From Blastococcus_B deserti (GTDB taxonomy: Bacteria > Actinomycetota > Actinomycetes > Mycobacteriales > Geodermatophilaceae): a stretch of 64,000 nt of DNA. The notes under the pieces are model-generated. The model did not search any database, was not told the DNA's origin, and was given only the letters and a program-made list of their open reading frames with translations. Positions 34,291 to 44,692 of the stretch are shown in pieces. Made by a program: the position numbers and the translations under genes. Each line of letters opens with the position of its first letter. Position 1 is the stretch's first letter. The stretch spans positions 659,558 through 723,557 of the forward strand of contig NZ_JBHUHP010000001.1 in NCBI RefSeq assembly GCF_042682525.1, given 5' to 3'.

Positions 34291-35250
34291 ATGCCTGACC
34301 GCTGTGAAGTCCTCCCCGGAGACGCTGTCGTCGCCCGCCGCGGCGGGGGACTGCTGTGGGTCGACGCACCCGGCTCGCCCGCCCTCGTCGCCGCCCTGCA
34401 CGCGTGCCTGGGCGTGTCGGGCCCAGGCGCCGACCGCGTGCTCGCCGCCGTCGCCGGCCAGGTGAGCTCCCTCGCCCACGGTGCGGCGTCCTTCGCCCTG
34501 GTCCTCGCCGACACGTCCGGCGGTGGCGGCACGGGTGTCGCCCTGTGGTCGGGCAAGGGTCAGCCGGCGGTGGACGGCGTCCCGGTGTCCGGCTCCGCCG
34601 TGGAGGGCGGCACGCTGGCCTCCGGCTTCCAGCTGGGCCAGACGCTCTACGTCGGTCCCGGCCAGGCCGCGCCGCAGATGCCGCCGGGAGTCGCCTTCGA
34701 CCTGGTGGAGGGCACCGTGCCCGGGTCGGGCGCCATGCTCCAGCTGGCCGCCCGCGCGCCGTCGTCCGCGGCCGCGCAGCCGGCGACGCCGAGCGCGTCG
34801 TCGTTCACCGCGGGCTCCGACGCGGGCTTCGGCTCCGGTGCCAGCCGGGTCAGCGCTGCCCCCGACTCCGGCGAGCAGACCGCGTTCTGGCGCCCGGAGG
34901 AGACGGCGGCGCCGATCCTCCGCTTCGACGACGGCATGGTCGTCACCGTCGACGAGGACCTGGTGCTCGGCCGTCGTCCCGACAACCACGAGCTGGTGAC
35001 CAGCGGTGGCGCCCGTCCGGTGCCGATCGCCGACACCCAGAACGTGCTCTCCTCCGCCCACGCCGCGCTGCAGCGCTCGGGCCGGGAGGTCTCGCTCGTC
35101 GACCTGGGGTCGCTCAACGGCACCCACGTCGCCGGGCCCGAGGCCACCGAGTGGACCCAGCTCGAGCCGGGGGTGGCCCACCCGCTGTCCGACGGCGACC
35201 GCCTGCTGCTCGGCTGGACCGTCATCACCTTCGAGCAGCCGCAGGACTAG
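34291..35250 (+). CDS. FHA domain protein
   Basis: A 319-residue protein. Residues 225-318 form a forkhead-associated domain: VLGRRPDNHELV, then SSAHAALQRSGREVSLVDLGSLNGTHVAG, the canonical phosphothreonine-binding signature. The N-terminal 150 residues are a small beta-rich region (GDAVVARRGGGLLWVDAP) and an Ala/Ser-rich linker follows. No kinase, phosphatase or secretion gene lies beside it, so its phosphorylated partner is unknown. FHA proteins with this layout are often substrates or readers of Ser/Thr kinases. The start ATG has GGAGGT and a leaderless-type -10 box. A strong bidirectional terminator follows. Confidence 0.88.
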   Translation: MPDRCEVLPGDAVVARRGGGLLWVDAPGSPALVAALHACLGVSGPGADRVLAAVAGQVSSLAHGAASFALVLADTSGGGGTGVALWSGKGQPAVDGVPVSGSAVEGGTLASGFQLGQTLYVGPGQAAPQMPPGVAFDLVEGTVPGSGAMLQLAARAPSSAAAQPATPSASSFTAGSDAGFGSGASRVSAAPDSGEQTAFWRPEETAAPILRFDDGMVVTVDEDLVLGRRPDNHELVTSGGARPVPIADTQNVLSSAHAALQRSGREVSLVDLGSLNGTHVAGPEATEWTQLEPGVAHPLSDGDRLLLGWTVITFEQPQD

Positions 35251-35259
35251 ACCGGCGAC

Positions 35260-35312
35260 GAAGTGCGCTGAGGCCCCGTTCCGAGTGCTGGAGGGGGGCC
35301 TCAGCGCACTTC
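35260..35312. terminator. bidirectional terminator between FHA and glgX genes
   Basis: A perfect 18-base stem (35260-35277 with 35295-35312; arm begins GAAGTGCGCTGAGG) with a 17-base loop, placed between two convergent genes. Confidence 0.8.
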
Positions 35313-35332
35313 CTCCTCCTCGTTCGCGCGGC

Positions 35333-37525
<2,193 letters not shown>

Positions 37526-37531
37526 GCACCG

Positions 37532-37537
37532 ATCGTG
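37532..37537 (-). promoter_or_regulatory. -10-like box of glgX, leaderless
   Basis: CACGAT on the minus strand, six bases before the GTG. It is a weak match, supported mainly by spacing. Confidence 0.3.
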
Positions 37538-37583
37538 CCAAGTCCGGGGGGCGTCGGTGCGGAGGTGAGCCGTGCCGGGTTGG

Positions 37584-37589
37584 TTGGAT
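37584..37589 (+). promoter_or_regulatory. -10 box of the ABC ATPase gene, leaderless
   Basis: TTGGAT is followed after six bases by the GTG at 37596, the start adopted here. It is back to back with the glgX box, about 50 bases apart. Confidence 0.35.
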
Positions 37590-37595
37590 GGGGGA

Positions 37596-38414
37596 GTGTC
37601 GAGTTCAGCCGCCGCCTCTGCCTCCGATGACATGGCGGTCGTCGGGATGACCGGGGTCGACGTCGTGCGGGGGGAGAGCTACCTCCTCCGCGGCGTCGAC
37701 TGGACCGTCGAGGCCGACCACCGGTGGGTGGTCCTCGGCCCGAACGGGGCCGGCAAGACCACGCTGCTGCAGCTCGCCGCGGCGCAGTTGCACCCGACGC
37801 GCGGGGAGGTCCGGCTGCTGGGGGAGACCCTCGGCGCGGTGGACGTGTTCGAGCTGCGCCCCCGCATCGGGCTGACCAGCGCCGCCCTGGCGCAGCGCAT
37901 CGCCCCGTCGGAGAAGACCGGCGACATCGTCGTCTCGGCCGGCTACGCCGTGGTGGGCCGGTGGCGCGAACGCTACGACGTCCACGACCTCACCCGCGCC
38001 GGGATGCTCATGCAGCAGTGGGGGATCGCGCAGTACGCGCACCGGCCCTTCGGCACGCTCAGCGAGGGGGAGCGCAAGCGCACGCAGATCGCCCGCGCGC
38101 TGATGCCCGACCCGGAGCTGCTGCTGCTCGACGAACCGGGGGCGGGGCTCGACCTCGGTGGCCGGGAGGACCTCGTCGCCCGGCTGTCGGACCTGGCGAG
38201 ATACCACTACGCGCCGGCCCAGGTGCTGGTCACCCACCACGTGGAGGAGATCCCGCCCGGGTACAACCACGCGCTGCTGCTGCGCGAGGGCGAGGTCGTC
38301 GCGGTGGGGGCCGCCGACGACGTCCTGACCGCGGCGAACCTGTCGGACACGTTCGGCCTCTCCCTGTCGCTGACCCGCTCCGACGGCCGCTTCACCGCCC
38401 GCCGGGCGGCCTGA
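37596..38414 (+). CDS. orphan ABC transporter ATP-binding protein
   Basis: A 272-residue single ATPase domain with Walker A GPNGAGKTTLLQL, signature LSEGERKRTQIARAL, Walker B LLLLDEPGAGLD and switch His in VTHHVEEIPPGYNHALLL. No membrane partner lies beside it. The general form resembles the stand-alone ATPases of the ModF/iron-transport-like group, but the substrate cannot be named. The GTG start at 37596 is preferred over the upstream ATG at 37572 because of the -10 box and because the first 15 residues are non-conserved Ser/Ala. Hairpin repeat copy 3 follows. Confidence 0.85.
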   Translation: MSSSAAASASDDMAVVGMTGVDVVRGESYLLRGVDWTVEADHRWVVLGPNGAGKTTLLQLAAAQLHPTRGEVRLLGETLGAVDVFELRPRIGLTSAALAQRIAPSEKTGDIVVSAGYAVVGRWRERYDVHDLTRAGMLMQQWGIAQYAHRPFGTLSEGERKRTQIARALMPDPELLLLDEPGAGLDLGGREDLVARLSDLARYHYAPAQVLVTHHVEEIPPGYNHALLLREGEVVAVGAADDVLTAANLSDTFGLSLSLTRSDGRFTARRAA

Positions 38415-38416
38415 GG

Positions 38417-38474
38417 AAGGACCCCGTCCCCCTCACCGCTCGCAGGCTCGCGGCGAGCCTCTGGACGGGGCCTT
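38417..38474 (+). terminator. hairpin repeat (copy 3), arm abutting the next promoter
   Basis: AAGGACCCCGTCC (38417-38429) pairs with GGACGGGGCCTT (38463-38474). An inner stem AGGCTCGC/GGCGAGCCT lies at 38444-38460. The right arm ends at the first T of the -10 box of the following enoyl-CoA hydratase gene. Confidence 0.6.
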
Positions 38475-38479
38475 AGGGT
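38474..38479 (+). promoter_or_regulatory. -10 box of the enoyl-CoA hydratase gene, leaderless
   Basis: TAGGGT six bases before the ATG at 38486, sharing its first base with the hairpin repeat. Confidence 0.4.
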
Positions 38480-38485
38480 GCGGCC

Positions 38486-39265
38486 ATGCCTGAGTTCGTG
38501 ACCCTGCAGGTCGAGGACGGGGTCGGCACGATCCGCCTCGACCGGCCGAAGATGAACGCGATCGACGAGCAGCTGCACATGGAGGTGCGCGCCGCCGCGC
38601 TCGAGGCGGCCGGGCGCGCCGACGTGCGCGCGGTCGTCCTGTACGGCGGTGAGCGGGTGTTCGCCGCGGGGGCCGACATCAAGGCGATGTCGGTCCTGGA
38701 CGGCGAGGCGATGGCGGAGTGGGGCTACGAGCTCACCACCTCCTTCACGCGGGTGGCGGAGATCCCGAAGCCGGTCATCGCGGCGGTCACCGGCTACGCC
38801 CTGGGCGGCGGGTACGAGCTGGCGCTCTGCGCGGACTTCCGGGTGATGGGCGCCGGCGCCAGGATCGGCCAGCCGGAGATCCAGCTCGGCGTCATCCCCG
38901 GCGCGGGCGGCACCCAGCGGCTGGCCCGGCTGGTGGGCCCGGCCAAGGCCAAGGACCTCGTGTTCACCGGCCGGCACGTCGGCGCGGAGGAGGCGCTCGA
39001 ACTCGGCCTGGCCGACGCCGTGGTCCCCGACGACGAGGTGTACCCGACCGCCGTCGCCATGGCGAGGAAGTTCGCCGCGGGCCCGCCCCTGGCGCTGGCC
39101 GCGGCCAAGCGGGCGATCGACCACGGTCTCGACATGACCCTCGGCGAGGGACTGGCCCTCGAGAGCCGGTTGTTCGCGGAGCTGTTCGACACCGAGGACC
39201 AGAAGACTGGCATGCGCTCGTTCCTCGAGAACGGGCCGGGCAAGGCGCAGTTCAGCGGCCGCTGA
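38486..39265 (+). CDS. enoyl-CoA hydratase
   Basis: Hydrates 2-trans-enoyl-CoA to 3-hydroxyacyl-CoA. The 259-residue crotonase-fold protein has the oxyanion-hole segments AAGADIKAM and YALGGGYELAL and both catalytic Glu residues (Glu111 and Glu131), spaced 20 apart as in rat crotonase (Glu144/Glu164). It is therefore a true hydratase rather than an isomerase. The peptide PEIQLGVIPGAGGTQRL is typical. It stands alone between terminators. It could supply crotonyl-CoA or hydroxybutyryl-CoA interconversion for the ccr branch, or serve beta-oxidation. Confidence 0.93.
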   Translation: MPEFVTLQVEDGVGTIRLDRPKMNAIDEQLHMEVRAAALEAAGRADVRAVVLYGGERVFAAGADIKAMSVLDGEAMAEWGYELTTSFTRVAEIPKPVIAAVTGYALGGGYELALCADFRVMGAGARIGQPEIQLGVIPGAGGTQRLARLVGPAKAKDLVFTGRHVGAEEALELGLADAVVPDDEVYPTAVAMARKFAAGPPLALAAAKRAIDHGLDMTLGEGLALESRLFAELFDTEDQKTGMRSFLENGPGKAQFSGR

Positions 39266-39299
39266 GGCGTTCGGGTAACGGTCACCACACGTTCGTGTG

Positions 39300-39374
39300 C
39301 GCTGACCACCCTTCACCGGGTCGGGTCCGCCACAATCGCGGGGCCGGCCGGTCAGCGTCAGCGGGGCGCTGACC
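39300..39374 (+). repeat. three copies of an 8-mer upstream of the transporter operon
   Basis: CGCTGACC at 39300-39307, its reverse complement GGTCAGCG at 39350-39357, and CGCTGACC again at 39367-39374. The last two form a hairpin or operator half-sites 28 bases before the solute-binding-protein start. They may bind a regulator of the operon. Confidence 0.35.
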
Positions 39375-39401
39375 AGGCCCGGCGCCACCTCGGGAGGACA
39401 C

Positions 39402-40550
39402 GTGCGACGGAGCACCCTGCGGACCGCGGTCGCGGTCGTGACGGCCGGACTCACCCTCACCGCGTGCGGTTCGGACGACGGCGGCTCGGGCGGGGGGAGC
39501 GGGGGCGGCACCGACGCCGCCACCGCCACGTCGGTCGAGGACTTCGGCGGGATGGAGGCGCTCGTCGAGGCCGCCCAGGCAGAGGGCGAGCTCAACGTCA
39601 TCGCCCTGCCGCCGGACTGGGCGAACTACGGGGAGATGCTCGAGACCTTCAGCGAGAAGTACGGCATCGAGATCAACAGCGCCAGCCCGGACGGCTCCAG
39701 CCAGGACGAGCTCAATGCCGTGACGAGCCAGCGCGGCCAGGACCGGGCCCCGGACGTCCTCGACCTGGGGCTCTCCTTCGCCCGCCAGGCGCAGGCGCAG
39801 GACCTGCTGGCGCCCTACAAGGTCCAGACCTGGGACGAGATCCCCGATGACCAGAAGGACCCCGAGGGCCACTGGTACAACGACTACGGCGGCTACCTGT
39901 CCATCGGCTGCAACGCCACGATCGTCGGTGAGTGCCCGACGACCATGGTGCAGCTGGCCGACCCGCGGTACAAGGGCCAGGTCGCGCTCAACGGCAACCC
40001 GACGCAGGCGCAGGCCGCGTTCGCCGGTGTCTGGGCAGCCGCCCTGGCCAACGGGGGCAGCCTCGACGACATCGGTCCCGGCATCGACTTCTTCGTCGAC
40101 CTGAAGGAGAGCGGCAACTTCAACCCCGTCGAGTCGACCCCGGCGACGGTGCTCAGCGGCGAGACCCCGATCTCGCTCGACTGGGACTACGTCAACGCCG
40201 CCCAGACCGACGAGATGGAGGCCGCCGGCTCCACGTGGGAGGTGCACGTCCCCAGCGACGGACTGATCGGCGGCTACTACTGCCAGGCGATCAGCAAGTT
40301 CGCGCCGCACCCGGCCGCCGCCCGCCTCTGGCAGGAGTTCCTCTACAGCGACGAGGGGCAGAACATCTGGCTGAAGGGAGGAGCGCGCCCGGTCCGGCTG
40401 CCGTCCATGGAGGAGGCGGGGACCGCCGACACCGCGGCGCTGGGCGCGCTGCCGCCGGTCGAGGGCACGGCCGAGTTCCCGACCGAGGAGCAGGAGAGCG
40501 CCGCGAAGCAGGTCGTGACGGACCGCTGGAACGCGGAGATGTCCGGCTGA
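39402..40550 (+). CDS. ABC transporter solute-binding lipoprotein
   Basis: A 382-residue exported lipoprotein with basic start, hydrophobic segment and lipobox LTAC (Cys22), then a Gly/Ser linker. The mature part is a type II periplasmic-binding fold of the PotD/AfuA group: ELNVIALPPDWANYGEMLETFSEKYGIEI at its start and LWQEFLYSDEGQNIWLKGG near its end. Relatives bind polyamines, ferric iron, phosphonates or small organic ions, and the ligand here is unknown. It is the first gene of a five-gene operon encoding a full importer plus a Cds1-like enzyme. The GTG start has GGGAGGA upstream. Confidence 0.9.
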   Translation: MRRSTLRTAVAVVTAGLTLTACGSDDGGSGGGSGGGTDAATATSVEDFGGMEALVEAAQAEGELNVIALPPDWANYGEMLETFSEKYGIEINSASPDGSSQDELNAVTSQRGQDRAPDVLDLGLSFARQAQAQDLLAPYKVQTWDEIPDDQKDPEGHWYNDYGGYLSIGCNATIVGECPTTMVQLADPRYKGQVALNGNPTQAQAAFAGVWAAALANGGSLDDIGPGIDFFVDLKESGNFNPVESTPATVLSGETPISLDWDYVNAAQTDEMEAAGSTWEVHVPSDGLIGGYYCQAISKFAPHPAAARLWQEFLYSDEGQNIWLKGGARPVRLPSMEEAGTADTAALGALPPVEGTAEFPTEEQESAAKQVVTDRWNAEMSG

Positions 40551-40558
40551 GTACCACC

Positions 40559-41473
40559 GTGCCGGGCCGCACCTCGCGGTCCTCGGTCGCGCCGGTCCCT
40601 CGCAGGAGGGGCCGGCGCGGCCGCGTGCTCTCCGTCCTCGGCGCCCTGCCGTTCCTCCTCTACGTGGCGGTCTTCCTGCTGCTGCCGATCGGCGTCCTGG
40701 CCGTCGAGGCGTTCCGGGCCACCGACCCGGTCACCTTCCAGGAGTCGTGGAGCACGGCCTCCATCCAGGAGATCACCGGAGGGCCCTATCGGCGCGCCTA
40801 CCTCGGCAGCCTGCAGCTGTCGCTGATCACGGCGGTTCTCGGCGCGGTGCTGGGTCTGGCGCTCGCGGTGGCCGTGCTGCGGGCGAAGCGGGGTCGGCTG
40901 CTGCGCCGGCTGGTGCTCACCGCCTCCGGCGTGCTGGCGAACTTCGGCGGCATCCCGCTGGCGTTCGCGTTCCTCGCGACGATCGGCAACGCCGGGGTGG
41001 TCACCGCGCTGCTCACCGACACCCTCGGTCTCGGTCTCGGTGGCTTCTCGTTGTACTCCATGACCGGCCTCGCCCTGGTGTACCTGTACTTCCTGATCCC
41101 GCTGATGGTGCTGACCATCGTCCCGGCGCTGGAGGCACTGCGGCCGCAGTGGCGCGAGGCCGCCGACAACCTCGGGGCCAGCGGGTGGCAGTACTGGCGG
41201 CACGTCGGCGGTCCGGTGCTCGCACCGCCGGTGATCGGGGCGACGATGCTGCTCTTCGCCTCCGCGTTCGCCGCGTACGCCACGGCCAAAGCTCTCGTCG
41301 GCAGCAGCGTCCCACTGGTCACCCTGCAGATCGCGGACGCCCTCTCGAGCAACGTCGTCGTCGGTGCCGAGAATCTGGGCAAGGCCCTGGCCCTCGGCAT
41401 GGTCGTCGTCGTGGGCCTGGTGATGGCCTTCTACGCCTGGGTGCAGCGGCGCACCCAGCGGTGGCTGTCGTGA
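40559..41473 (+). CDS. ABC transporter permease 1
   Basis: A 304-residue integral membrane protein with six to seven hydrophobic segments and the ATPase-contact EAA motif REAADNLGASGWQYWRHVG. The cytosolic N-terminus is Arg-rich. The GTG at 40559 is chosen; a CTG at 40547 overlapping the upstream stop is an alternative. The gene overlaps the second permease by a GTGA junction. It forms a heterodimeric channel of the PotB/AfuB type with the next gene. Confidence 0.92.
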   Translation: MPGRTSRSSVAPVPRRRGRRGRVLSVLGALPFLLYVAVFLLLPIGVLAVEAFRATDPVTFQESWSTASIQEITGGPYRRAYLGSLQLSLITAVLGAVLGLALAVAVLRAKRGRLLRRLVLTASGVLANFGGIPLAFAFLATIGNAGVVTALLTDTLGLGLGGFSLYSMTGLALVYLYFLIPLMVLTIVPALEALRPQWREAADNLGASGWQYWRHVGGPVLAPPVIGATMLLFASAFAAYATAKALVGSSVPLVTLQIADALSSNVVVGAENLGKALALGMVVVVGLVMAFYAWVQRRTQRWLS

Positions 41474-42354
41474 CCACGCTGACCGCGGGGGTCGCCGGTG
41501 CCGGCGGGGTCGCCACGGAGACCCCCGTCCCTCCGGGACGCCGCGGTGCGGGCGGCTGGCGGTACGCCGTCCTCGCCGTGCTGGGCCTGTACTTCCTGGT
41601 GCCGATCGCAGCCTCGGTGTGGTTCACCGTGCGCGACCGGGGGCAGGGCGGGCTCACCGCGCGGCACTACACGGGCATCCCCGGTGCGGAGGGCTTCGCG
41701 GAGGCGTTCACCCGTTCCCTGGCTCTGGCCGGCCTGACCGTCGTCCTCGCCCTGCTGCTCATGCTGCCGACCGTGGTGCTGGTGAACCTCCGGCTGCCCC
41801 GCCTGCGGATGACGGTCGAGCTGCTCACCCTCATGCCGCTGGTGCTGCCCCCGATCGCGCTCGTGGTGGGGGTGCGCAGCGTGCTGGCCTGGGCGCCCGA
41901 CTACTTCCTGGACACCCCGTTGGCCGAGGCGTTCTTCGCGATCCAGGAGCCGTCGCTGCCGTGGATCCTGGTGTTCGTCTACGTCGTCCTCGCGCTGCCG
42001 TTCGTCTACCGGGCACTGGACGCCGGTGTGCGCGGTGCCGACCTCCGGACGCTCACGGAGGCGGCCCGCAACCTCGGCGCCTCGTGGCCCCGGGTGCTCC
42101 TGTCCGTCGTCCTGCCGGTGCTGCGGACGTCGGTGCTCAACGCCGCGTTCCTGACCCTCGCCCTGGTCCTGGGGGAGTTCACGATCGCGAACATCCTGGG
42201 CTACGAGACCTTCCCCATGTGGATCCTGCGGATCTCCGGCTCGCAGCCCCAGCTGTCGGTCGCCGTCTCGGTGCTGTCGCTCCTGATCACCTGGGTGCTG
42301 TTGCTGATGATCTCCGCGCTGGACCGCCGGCGCGGCACGAAGGAGGCCTCATGA
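41470..42354 (+). CDS. ABC transporter permease 2
   Basis: A 294-residue permease of the PotC type with six predicted membrane segments and the EAA motif TEAARNLGASWPRVLLSVVLP. Its GTG overlaps the stop of permease 1, and its stop overlaps the ATG of the ATPase gene, so the three are translationally coupled. The product has a Gly/Ala-rich N-terminus of about 25 residues before the first membrane segment. Confidence 0.92.
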   Translation: MTTLTAGVAGAGGVATETPVPPGRRGAGGWRYAVLAVLGLYFLVPIAASVWFTVRDRGQGGLTARHYTGIPGAEGFAEAFTRSLALAGLTVVLALLLMLPTVVLVNLRLPRLRMTVELLTLMPLVLPPIALVVGVRSVLAWAPDYFLDTPLAEAFFAIQEPSLPWILVFVYVVLALPFVYRALDAGVRGADLRTLTEAARNLGASWPRVLLSVVLPVLRTSVLNAAFLTLALVLGEFTIANILGYETFPMWILRISGSQPQLSVAVSVLSLLITWVLLLMISALDRRRGTKEAS

Positions 42355-43457
42355 CCGCCGTGTCCGCCCGGGCCGCCGGGCCGGCCGACCTCCGGGAGCG
42401 GCCCGGCGTCCCCATCCGGCTGGAGGGGCTGACCCGCCGCTACGGCTCGGTGCTGGCGCTCGACGGGCTGGACCTCGACATCGCCGGCGGCGAGTTCCTC
42501 GCGCTGCTGGGCCCGTCGGGCTGCGGCAAGACGACGGCCCTGCGTGCGATCGCCGGGTTCGAGCGGCCCGACGCCGGGCGGGTGCTGCTCGACGGCCGCG
42601 ACATCACCGACGTGCCGGCCAGCAAGCGGGACATGGGCATGGTCTTCCAGGCCTACAGCCTCTTCCCGAACCTCACGGTGGCCGAGAACGTGGCCTTCGG
42701 CCTGCGCGTGCGCCGGCGGCCGCGGTCGGAGCAGACCGCCCGGGCCGCCGAGCTCCTGGAGCTGGTCGGCCTCGCCGACCGCGGCGCCCGCTATCCGCAC
42801 CAGCTCTCCGGCGGTCAGCAGCAGCGGGTGGCGCTGGCCCGGGCCCTCGCGGTGGCGCCGCAGGTGCTGCTGCTGGACGAGCCGCTGTCGGCGCTGGACG
42901 CCCAGGTCCGGGTGCAGCTGCGCGAGGAGATCCGCCGGATCCAGCTCGAGCTGGGCATCACCACCGTCTTCGTCACCCACGACCAGGCCGAGGCGCTGTC
43001 GGTCGCGGACCGGGTCGGCGTGCTGCGCAGCGGGCGGCTGGAACAGGTGGCGACCCCGGACGAGCTCTACGAGCGGCCGGTGACGGCGTTCGTCGCGGAG
43101 TTCGTCGGCACGATGAACCGCGTGCCGGCCCAGCCGGCCGGCGGCGACGTCGAGCTGCTGGGGGTGCGCCGTCCGCTCGCCGGGGGCGCAGCGCCGTCGG
43201 GACGGGTGGTGGCCCTCGTGCGGCCCGAGGCCCTCGTGGTGACGGCCGACCCCACCGGCCCCGGCCGGGTCGTGACCCGCACGTTCTCCGGCGCCTCCAC
43301 CCGGGTGCTGGTGGCCCTGCCCGACGGCGTGGAGGTGCGGGTCGACGTCGCCAGCGCGACCAGCGGCGACCTCGTCCCGGGAACGCCGGTGAGCGTGACG
43401 CCGGCCGACCGCCCGGTCCTGGTGGTCCCGGCCGGATCGGAGGACGGCGGGCGGTGA
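42351..43457 (+). CDS. ABC transporter ATP-binding protein (PotA-like)
   Basis: A 368-residue ATPase with Walker A GPSGCGKTT at 54-62, Q-loop VFQAYSLFPNLTV, signature LSGGQQQRVALARAL, Walker B LLLDEPLSALD and switch His in VTHDQAEALS. Residues 265-365 form a TOBE-like regulatory domain (VRPEALVV ... GRVVTRTFSGASTRVLVAL), as in importers for polyamines, iron or sulfate. It starts in an ATGA overlap with permease 2 and ends in a GTGA overlap with the Cds1-like gene, preceded by AAGGAGG. Confidence 0.93.
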   Translation: MTAVSARAAGPADLRERPGVPIRLEGLTRRYGSVLALDGLDLDIAGGEFLALLGPSGCGKTTALRAIAGFERPDAGRVLLDGRDITDVPASKRDMGMVFQAYSLFPNLTVAENVAFGLRVRRRPRSEQTARAAELLELVGLADRGARYPHQLSGGQQQRVALARALAVAPQVLLLDEPLSALDAQVRVQLREEIRRIQLELGITTVFVTHDQAEALSVADRVGVLRSGRLEQVATPDELYERPVTAFVAEFVGTMNRVPAQPAGGDVELLGVRRPLAGGAAPSGRVVALVRPEALVVTADPTGPGRVVTRTFSGASTRVLVALPDGVEVRVDVASATSGDLVPGTPVSVTPADRPVLVVPAGSEDGGR

Positions 43458-44566
43458 CCCCAGCCGAGCCCACCGACGTCGACCGCTCCGATCCCGCGGG
43501 CCGGGCCTGGGTCGACCGCGCGGTGGCCGCGGTCGAGGCCGATGCCCGGCGCAGCGCCGACACGCACCTGCTCGTCTACCCGCTGCCGCCCGAGTGGGGC
43601 GTCGAGCTCTACCTCAAGGACGAGTCCACCCATCCCACCGGCAGCCTCAAGCACCGGCTGGCGCGCTCGCTGTTCCTCTACGGGCTGTGCTCCGGCCAGA
43701 TCACCGAGGGCAGCACGGTGGTCGAGGCCTCGAGCGGGTCGACGGCGGTCAGCGAGGCGTACTTCGCCCGGATGCTGGGCCTGCCGTTCGTCGCCGTCAT
43801 GCCCGCGTCCACGAGCCCCGAGAAGGTGGCGCTCATCGAGTTCCACGGCGGCCGCTGCCACTTCGTCGACCGGGCCCCGGACATCTACGACGAGGCGCGG
43901 CGGCTCGCGGCCGAGTGCGGCGGCCACTACCTCGACCAGTTCAGCAACGCCGAGCGGGCCACCGACTGGCGGGGCAACAACAACATCGCCGAGTCGACCT
44001 TCAGCCAGCTCGCGCTGGAGCGGCACCCGCTGCCGGAGTGGGTCGTGGTCGGGGCGGGGACCGGCGGCACCAGCGCCACGATCGGCCGTTACCTCCGGTA
44101 CCGGCGGCTGCCCACCCGGCTGGCCGTCGTCGACCCGGAGGGCTCCTCGTTCTTCCCCGGCTGGTGCGACCGCGACCCCTCGACGGCCACCGGGCGCTCC
44201 TCGCGGATCGAGGGCATCGGCCGGCCCCGGGTGGAGCCCTCGTTCGTGCCGACGATCGTCGACCGGATGATCTGCGTCCCCGACGCCGCCTCGCTGGCCG
44301 CGATGAGGGAACTGGAACGGGCGACCGGACGGCGGGCGGGGGGATCGACGGGCACCAACCTGTGGGGGGCGTTCCAGCTGGTGGCCGAGATGGTGGCGGC
44401 CGGGCGGACGGGCAGCGTCGTCACGCTGCTGTGCGACGGCGGCGAGCGCTACGCGCACACCTACTACTCCGACGAATGGCTGGCCGCGCAGCGGCTCGAC
44501 CTCGCCCCGCACGCCGCCACGCTCGCCCTGTTCGCCGCGACGGGGGAGTGGCCGGACCCCACCTGA
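43454..44566 (+). CDS. cds1: PLP-dependent cysteine desulfhydrase, Cds1-like
   Basis: A 370-residue fold-type II PLP enzyme of the cysteine synthase family. The PLP Lys is Lys66 in PTGSLKHRLARSLFLYGLC. The phosphate loop region reads GAGTGGTSATIGRYLRYRR, and ASSGSTAVSEAYFARMLGLPF is the substrate loop. Motif for motif it matches mycobacterial Cds1 (Rv3684), which releases H2S, pyruvate and ammonia from cysteine. Its GTG overlaps the ATPase stop, making it the last gene of the importer operon. I infer that the importer brings in cysteine or a related sulfur compound, or that the enzyme acts on the imported ligand. Confidence 0.85.
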   Translation: MTPAEPTDVDRSDPAGRAWVDRAVAAVEADARRSADTHLLVYPLPPEWGVELYLKDESTHPTGSLKHRLARSLFLYGLCSGQITEGSTVVEASSGSTAVSEAYFARMLGLPFVAVMPASTSPEKVALIEFHGGRCHFVDRAPDIYDEARRLAAECGGHYLDQFSNAERATDWRGNNNIAESTFSQLALERHPLPEWVVVGAGTGGTSATIGRYLRYRRLPTRLAVVDPEGSSFFPGWCDRDPSTATGRSSRIEGIGRPRVEPSFVPTIVDRMICVPDAASLAAMRELERATGRRAGGSTGTNLWGAFQLVAEMVAAGRTGSVVTLLCDGGERYAHTYYSDEWLAAQRLDLAPHAATLALFAATGEWPDPT

Positions 44567-44622
44567 TTCGGTGGGTGACGGGGGTCACGTAGCCCTCGTC
44601 CCGCCGCCGCTCTACCAGCCAG

Positions 44623-44628
44623 TAGCCT
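44623..44628 (+). promoter_or_regulatory. -10 box of etfBA
   Basis: TAGCCT at 44623-44628 predicts a start near 44635 and a leader of about 58 bases before the etfB GTG. The -35 is not clear. Confidence 0.35.
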
Positions 44629-44692
44629 CCATGATCGGAGCCAGGCGGGCCACGGTGCCCGCGTCCTGAACGCGTCCTGAGGAAGGTCAGCG

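Noticed and set aside
43454..44566. O-acetylserine sulfhydrylase (cysteine synthase)
   Set aside because: The motif pattern follows Cds1-type desulfhydrases, and no serine acetyltransferase or sulfate-reduction gene is nearby; synthase activity is not excluded experimentally.
44631..44669. Twelve-codon ORF (MIGARRATVPAS) in the etfB leader
   Set aside because: Its ATG lies only two bases after the -10 box, too close for a transcript to include it, and there is no ribosome site.
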